A stretch of 15,532 nucleotides of DNA from positions 1 to 15,532 of the forward strand of contig DATLGL010000001.1 in the NCBI GenBank assembly GCA_035540495.1, in the 5' to 3' direction. The translations under genes and the position numbers were made by a program. The notes beneath the pieces were generated by a model. The model made no database searches and was not told the origin of the DNA. It worked only from the letters and a program-made list of their open reading frames with translations. Shown one piece after another: positions 11,794 to 15,532 of this stretch. Position 1 is the first letter of the stretch. Each line of letters starts with the position of its first letter. This DNA is from DASVEG01 sp035540495 (GTDB lineage Bacteria > Actinomycetota > Acidimicrobiia > Acidimicrobiales > CADCTF01).

Positions 11794-12726
11794 CTACGTG
11801 CGCGCGGGCGGAGGCGGGCTCGTGAGATCGAGTGCTCCCGCCGAGACCAGCACCTGGTCGGTCCCCGGACCGGCGAATCCCGCCGAAGTCAGTCGTTCTG
11901 CGAGGCGGCTCCGCAGTTCTCGCGCGACGACGTACTGCTGACGAGGCGCGGTGCGCACCAGAAGACGGAGGCGGACGCCCTTCTCCTCGATCGCCTGCAC
12001 GCCCCACATCTCGGGCAGGTCGAGCACGACGTTCGCCCACTCCGGCGTTCCCGCGAAGTCGGCTGCGGCGGCCATCACCTCCGATTGGGCCGCGCCGAGG
12101 TCGGTACCGTGCGCGACCAGCACGTCGACGGCGACGCGGCTCCACTCCATCGAGCTGTTCCCCACCCGCCGCACCTCGCCGTTGGGCACGAACCACACGG
12201 TTCCATCGGCGCCGCGCAGCCGCGTCATTCGCAGCGTGATGTCTTCGACGGTGCCGCTCGAGTCGCCGATCGTCACGATGTCGCCGACGCCGTACTGATC
12301 CTCGAGCAGCACGAACAGGCCGGAGATCACGTCCCGCACCAGCGCCTGTGCGCCGAAGCCGATGGCGATCCCCGCGATGCCCGCGCCGGCGATCAGCGGC
12401 GCGAGGTTGATCCCGAGGATGTCGAGCACGACGAGCGTCGTCACCCCCCAGATCGCCGATCGCGCCAGGCTTGCGAAGACGTCGGCGAGGGTCGACGCCC
12501 GCTGCTCCGCTCGCGCGTTCGTTCCGCCCAGCGGTGTGCGGGCTTTGAACGACACGATCGCACGCCGGATCGTGCGCACCGCCAAGCGCGAAGCGATCAT
12601 CGCGATCACCACGACCAGCACGATCTTGAGCGGGCGCACGAGCAGGAACTCGCCCGTGCGCGCGCCGAAGTCGGTCAGGCCGATCTTGCGGAGGAGGTCG
12701 TAGACGTAGCCGTGCTCATCGGCCAT
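11794..12726 (-). CDS. MscS-type mechanosensitive channel protein
   Basis: A 310-residue inner-membrane protein. It has hydrophobic helices at about 29-50 and 89-107, then the MscS pore helix and signature LIAGAGIAGIAIGFGAQALV (111-130). RDVISGLFVLLEDQYGVGDIVTI (131-153) leads into the beta domain with GTVEDITLRMTRLRGADGTVWFVPNGEV (158-185). The C-terminal alpha/beta domain is followed by a Pro-rich tail. Such channels open under membrane tension and release solutes during hypo-osmotic shock. The frame continues upstream to 13851, but that part is a shadow of the acyltransferase. ATG 12726 starts a normal N-terminus. Its first 52 nt overlap the acyltransferase 3' end in another frame, so the two are probably co-transcribed. 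Confidence 0.92.
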   Translation of the reverse strand: MADEHGYVYDLLRKIGLTDFGARTGEFLLVRPLKIVLVVVIAMIASRLAVRTIRRAIVSFKARTPLGGTNARAEQRASTLADVFASLARSAIWGVTTLVVLDILGINLAPLIAGAGIAGIAIGFGAQALVRDVISGLFVLLEDQYGVGDIVTIGDSSGTVEDITLRMTRLRGADGTVWFVPNGEVRRVGNSSMEWSRVAVDVLVAHGTDLGAAQSEVMAAAADFAGTPEWANVVLDLPEMWGVQAIEEKGVRLRLLVRTAPRQQYVVARELRSRLAERLTSAGFAGPGTDQVLVSAGALDLTSPPPPART

Positions 12727-13889
12727 GCCGTCAAGGTTCGCGTCGGCTGACGGTCGCCACGGGGACCCTGCGGCACCGGCGCCTCCACCTTGCGACGGAA
12801 GAAGGGCCGCTCGACGAGCGCGTAGCTCGCTCCGCCGACGATGAAGCTGACGAGTGTGAGGGTGATCGTCGCCGCGATCATCAGGTAGGCCGGCCCGGGA
12901 TCGCGGGCGCCGATGCCGATCCAACGGAACCCGTACTCGAGGATCGGGTAGTGGAACAGGTACACGCCGTAGCTGACGATGCCGGCCAGGCGCAGCCCCG
13001 GATGTTCGAGGAACGTCGGGCGGCCGAGGGTCATCAGACGCAGCAGGATCGCTGCCATCACGAGGCCCACTGCCGGGTGCAGCAGGTACGCATGGGCCTT
13101 CGCGGTACCGGCGAGGATCGCTCCCTGCCACACGCCGAGGCTGATCAGCGCGACCACGAGCGCGATCCCGACAGCCCGAGGCTGCAGCATCCGCACCAGA
13201 CGCGGCCGCGCGCCCTTGTCGAACGCCGCGACGACCGGTGCAAGGGCAGCGCCGAGGACGAACTGGTCGACGCGACCGAACACCAGCGACTGAGGCAGAC
13301 CTCCCGGCGTCGTCGCCTGCCACCACACCGCGAGGGCCAGAGACGCCGCGATCGTCACCCGGGCACCGAGCACCTTCAATGCAACGGCCACGAGCGGCGC
13401 CAGCACGTAGAAGTGCACTTCTGTCGTAAGGCTCCAGTAGACGACGTTCACTTCCGACGGGAGTCCTGGCCGTAGGTACTGCTGCACGCCGGCCAGCAGC
13501 GCGAGATCGCCGGGTGAACGGAACAGGTGCGGCGCCACCAGGGGCACGAGGATCAGCAGCGACAGGTAGTAGCCCGGGAGGATCCGCGCTCCTCGGCGCC
13601 TGCCGTAATCGGCAGCCGCTCGCCACAGCGACCCGTGGCGCTCCCGCACGGCGCGCCAGCTGGCGACGATGAGGAAGCCGGAGAGCACGAAGAACGCATC
13701 GAGCGCGAGGCGCCCGGTCATCACCGGCCACCACAGCGCGCTGTAGCCGTCCGCGGTGGAGGACCCCTCCCCCAGCACGAGCAGCCGGATGGCGTGATAC
13801 AGCACGACCGACACGACGGCGAGGCCGCGGACACCGTCGAGAACGGGCCAACGCGTCGGCGCCCGGAGGTCTTCCCTGAGGGCGTCCAC
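12675..13889 (-). CDS. Membrane O-acyltransferase (acyltransferase 3 / OafA type)
   Basis: A 404-residue integral membrane enzyme with about ten hydrophobic helices. The acyltransferase-3 hallmarks are present: LDGVRGLAVVSVVLYHA with R21 and H32, DAFFVLSGFLI (64-73), RRGARILPGYYL (98-109), and YWSLTTEVHFY with E157. The usual ending YGVYLFHYPILE is followed later by SYALVERPFFRRK. It should transfer acetyl or another acyl group to a cell-surface sugar or lipid. The acceptor is unknown. GTG 13889 is the only reasonable start. The last 30 residues (after ERPFFRRK) are low in hydrophobicity and partly read into the MscS gene, so the tail may be non-essential. It diverges from the esterase gene by 9-21 nt. 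Confidence 0.92.
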   Translation of the reverse strand: MDALREDLRAPTRWPVLDGVRGLAVVSVVLYHAIRLLVLGEGSSTADGYSALWWPVMTGRLALDAFFVLSGFLIVASWRAVRERHGSLWRAAADYGRRRGARILPGYYLSLLILVPLVAPHLFRSPGDLALLAGVQQYLRPGLPSEVNVVYWSLTTEVHFYVLAPLVAVALKVLGARVTIAASLALAVWWQATTPGGLPQSLVFGRVDQFVLGAALAPVVAAFDKGARPRLVRMLQPRAVGIALVVALISLGVWQGAILAGTAKAHAYLLHPAVGLVMAAILLRLMTLGRPTFLEHPGLRLAGIVSYGVYLFHYPILEYGFRWIGIGARDPGPAYLMIAATITLTLVSFIVGGASYALVERPFFRRKVEAPVPQGPRGDRQPTRTLTAWPMSTATSTTSSARSA

Positions 13890-13898
13890 CTTCGACGT

Positions 13899-14714
13899 AT
13901 TCCCCGCACCCTGAGCGGTGTCACCCTTCTACTGCTGTTCACTTCCGTCGTCGCCGCACTGGCGCATGCGCCCGGAATCCGCCGGTCCTCGACGGTCGTG
14001 GAGGCCGCGGCGACCGCTCCGCCCGTGGCCGGTCCACCGAGCTGCGCGACGGGCAGCGTCGCCATCCGCGTCGGCGGCCTCGACCGTCGCTACGTCGTGA
14101 CCCGCCCTGCGCCGAGATCAGACGGACACGCACCGCCGATCATGCTCCTCTTCCACGGCTACTCCGGTTCGCCGGAGTCGGTGAGCGATGCCTCCGGACT
14201 GGCGCTGTCCGCAGCTGTGGCCGGATGGGTGGTCGTCGCCCCCGAAGGATCAGGTTCGCCTTCCCGCTGGGCGATCCAGCAGCTGAAAGGACCTGACGAC
14301 GTGACGTTCGTCCGAGCCGTGCTCGACGATGTGACCAGCAACGGATGCGCGGACGCAGCGCGCGTCGTCTCCGTCGGATACTCGAACGGCGCCGGCTTCA
14401 CCGGCGTGCTCACATGCCGCCTGCGCCTCGTCGGGTCGGCGATGGTGGGCGGGGCCAATCTCGCACCTGCGTGTGCGGTGCCTCTCGGCTACCCGCTCGT
14501 CATCGCACACGGCGAGGACGACGACGTCGTTCCCGTCGCCGGTGGCCCGGTGATCGGCGGCGCGCTGCAGGCTCTACCGCTCCCGTCGACGATCGACGCG
14601 TGGCGAAGCGGTGGTGGCGACGTCCGCGCGGTCGTCGCACCGGACTGGGGACATGCGTGGGTGCCCGGCGCGAGCGAGGCCGTGCTGGCAGCGTTCGCTA
14701 CGTTCACCTCGTGA
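13899..14714 (+). CDS. Secreted alpha/beta-hydrolase, LpqC / PHB-depolymerase-like esterase
   Basis: The mature protein begins after a signal-type hydrophobic stretch (LSGVTLLLLFTSVVAALAHA). Then come CATGSVAIRVGGLDRRYVV, MLLFHGYSGSPES (oxyanion region) and GWVVVAPEG. GYSNG carries the nucleophile Ser at 14382-14384. The acid is in HGEDDDVVPV, and the His of WGHAW is at 14652-14654. This order is that of the feruloyl-esterase/PHB-depolymerase group, acting outside the membrane on ester substrates. The start is unclear. No ATG, GTG or TTG lies in frame just before the signal segment. ATT 13899 (giving an Arg in the n-region) or CTG 13911 would fit. GTG 13794 would overlap the opposite gene by 96 nt, and GTG 13998 would delete the signal. 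The 3' end overlaps the next gene as GTGA. Confidence 0.8.
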   Translation: MPRTLSGVTLLLLFTSVVAALAHAPGIRRSSTVVEAAATAPPVAGPPSCATGSVAIRVGGLDRRYVVTRPAPRSDGHAPPIMLLFHGYSGSPESVSDASGLALSAAVAGWVVVAPEGSGSPSRWAIQQLKGPDDVTFVRAVLDDVTSNGCADAARVVSVGYSNGAGFTGVLTCRLRLVGSAMVGGANLAPACAVPLGYPLVIAHGEDDDVVPVAGGPVIGGALQALPLPSTIDAWRSGGGDVRAVVAPDWGHAWVPGASEAVLAAFATFTS

Positions 14715-15389
14715 CGCGCCGGACGTGGTGGGGTTGGGGAACCGAGGATCAGGTCGTCGACGGCGACGCGCTGCGATCGATCGCAGCCGCGATCACCAAG
14801 CGCCCCGGATTCGAGGACCTCGACGGCACCGTCGCTGTTCCACCTGACGTCGAGGCGCTCGACCTCCCGCCGGTCCGCATCGCGCCGCCGGTTTCACTCG
14901 ACCACCTCTGCTCCACGGCTCCGTACGACCGCGCGTCGCACACCTACGGCAAGGCGTTCCGGGACGTCGTCCGCGCGCTCGACGGTGACGTGAGTGCGGC
15001 ACCTGACGTGGTGGCGTTCCCGACGTCGGAGGACGACGTCGTGGCGTTGCTCGACTGGTGCACGTCGAACGCAGTCGCCGCCATCCCCTACGGCGGCGGA
15101 TCGACGGTCGTCGCCGGTGTCGAGGCCCGAGGGCTGCGCGACCGGTTCGACGGCGTGGTGTCGATCGACCTCACCCGCCTCGATCGTGTGCTCGAGGTCG
15201 ACACCACCTCGAGAGCCGCGCGAATACAAGGCGGTGCGCTGGGGCCGGTGCTCGAGGAGCAACTGCGACCTCACGGCTACACCCTCCGCCACTTCCCTCA
15301 GTCGTTCGAGTTCTCCACCCTCGGCGGCTGGCTGGCCACCCGATCGGGCGGCCACTACGCGACCGTGTACACCCACATCGACGACCTAG
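14711..15389 (+). pseudogene. FAD-linked oxidase (alkylglycerone-phosphate synthase-like), truncated by an insertion sequence
   Basis: About 226 codons remain of a protein that normally has some 500. The start RRTWWGWGTEDQ is typical of the AGPS-like group. The FAD-binding domain shows DVVAFPTSEDDVVALLDWC, IPYGGGSTVVAGVE and the HFPQSFEFSTLGGWLATRSGGHYATVYTHIDDLV block. In relatives this block is followed by an ESVR..TP-like stretch. Here the sequence changes abruptly after codon GTG 15389, and the open frame runs only to a stop at 15413-15415 in unrelated sequence. The substrate-binding and C-terminal domains are therefore missing. GTG 14711 overlaps the esterase stop as GTGA, so the pair was co-translated. 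The remnant cannot be functional unless the 3' half continues beyond the element by excision. Confidence 0.85.
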
Positions 15390-15532
15390 TGCTTCCGGGC
15401 CGGGGTTCGAGGTGACAGTTGGGCCCCCTGGTTCGGGTTCATGATGCTCGCTTGAGCTGGTGTGAGGTGAGGACCTGGAGTGGTGTGCGCCCTCGCATGA
15501 AGTCGCTGTGGTTGCGGCGGCGGCGGTTGTAG
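15387..15532 (-). mobile_element. End of an insertion sequence, continuing beyond the window
   Basis: From about 15387 the sequence stops matching the interrupted oxidase. About 50 nt of non-coding end (TAGTGCTTCCGGGCC and onward) leads to the stop codon of a minus-strand transposase. The rare CTA codon at 15386-15388 suggests the junction lies near there. The other end, target duplication and terminal inverted repeat cannot be checked here. Confidence 0.75.
15439..15531 (-). CDS. C-terminus of a DDE (IS481/IS3-like) transposase, partial
   Basis: The minus strand reads YNRRRRNHSDFMRGRTPLQVL followed by ten more residues and TGA (15441-15439). A YN.RRR.H segment followed by GRTP..VL is the usual end of rve-type integrase-core transposases, where the Tyr-Asn and Arg cluster follows the catalytic Glu helix. 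Only 30 residues are visible, so the choice between IS481 and related families is tentative. The 5' part lies outside the window. Confidence 0.75.
   Translation of the reverse strand, partial: YNRRRRNHSDFMRGRTPLQVLTSHQLKRAS

Noticed and set aside
11794..13851. 685-codon frame joining an acyltransferase-like region to the MscS gene
   Set aside because: Only the part after ATG 12726 has MscS motifs. The upstream part is the wrong frame of the acyltransferase gene, whose real frame shows all family motifs.
13527..13898. Upstream extension of the esterase frame
   Set aside because: It is antisense to the acyltransferase and rich in Arg, His and Glu. The signal peptide marks the true N-terminus near 13899-13911.
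1..15532. CRISPR array or rRNA genes
   Set aside because: No regularly spaced 25-40 bp repeats with unique spacers and no rRNA-like sequence were seen. The array cores are too short and irregularly spaced for CRISPR.

Overview
The window is high-GC DNA with many GTG starts, leaderless-looking promoters and actinobacterial-type protein families. I read it as a chromosome segment of an Actinomycetota member. A lineage near Acidimicrobiia is possible, but that is a guess from style, not from a marker gene. It has two parts separated by a tRNA-Val(CAC) gene on the minus strand (8072-8145).

Left part (1 to about 8060) is accessory. It is a string of short, mutually unrelated genes, nearly all on the plus strand: small membrane proteins, a DUF4265 protein on the minus strand, unknown proteins (one with an RxxxxH motif like HEPN proteins), an HNH-fold protein, a polytopic membrane protein and, last, a short Erm-type rRNA methyltransferase. 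After most of these genes, usually within about 20 nt of the stop codon, a short core GTGCCGYTCK recurs (eight clear copies at 961, 1376, 4113, 4711, 5060, 5277, 5918 and 7116, plus degenerate candidates). Several copies open an imperfect inverted repeat of 60-90 bp. Two copies (4113-4186 and 5277-5350) align over 74 bp without gaps. One gene plus one palindromic element, repeated in one orientation, is the layout of an integron gene-cassette array. However, the canonical attC core GTTRRRY is absent and no integrase is in the window. This is the main candidate for something undescribed. An IS110-family element, with a probable bridge-RNA region upstream of its transposase, sits inside the array.

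Right part (8160 to about 15389) looks like ordinary chromosome. A minus-strand operon runs VOC protein, amidase, acetoacetate-decarboxylase-like protein, with ATGA stop/start overlaps at both junctions. The ADC-like protein lacks the catalytic lysine. A divergent two-domain VOC gene faces this operon across only 22 bp, which hold two overlapping -10 boxes. It is followed by a CsbD-like gene and a strong bidirectional hairpin. Convergent to these are an OafA-type acyltransferase gene and an MscS-type channel gene, overlapping by 52 nt. Divergent from the acyltransferase are a secreted esterase of the LpqC/PHB-depolymerase type and an FAD-linked oxidase like alkylglycerone-phosphate synthase.

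The oxidase gene is cut after about 226 codons by another insertion sequence at the right edge. The last 31 codons of that element's DDE transposase are visible on the minus strand.

All calls come from reading the sequence by eye. Family names rest on motifs I recognise, and no database search was run.
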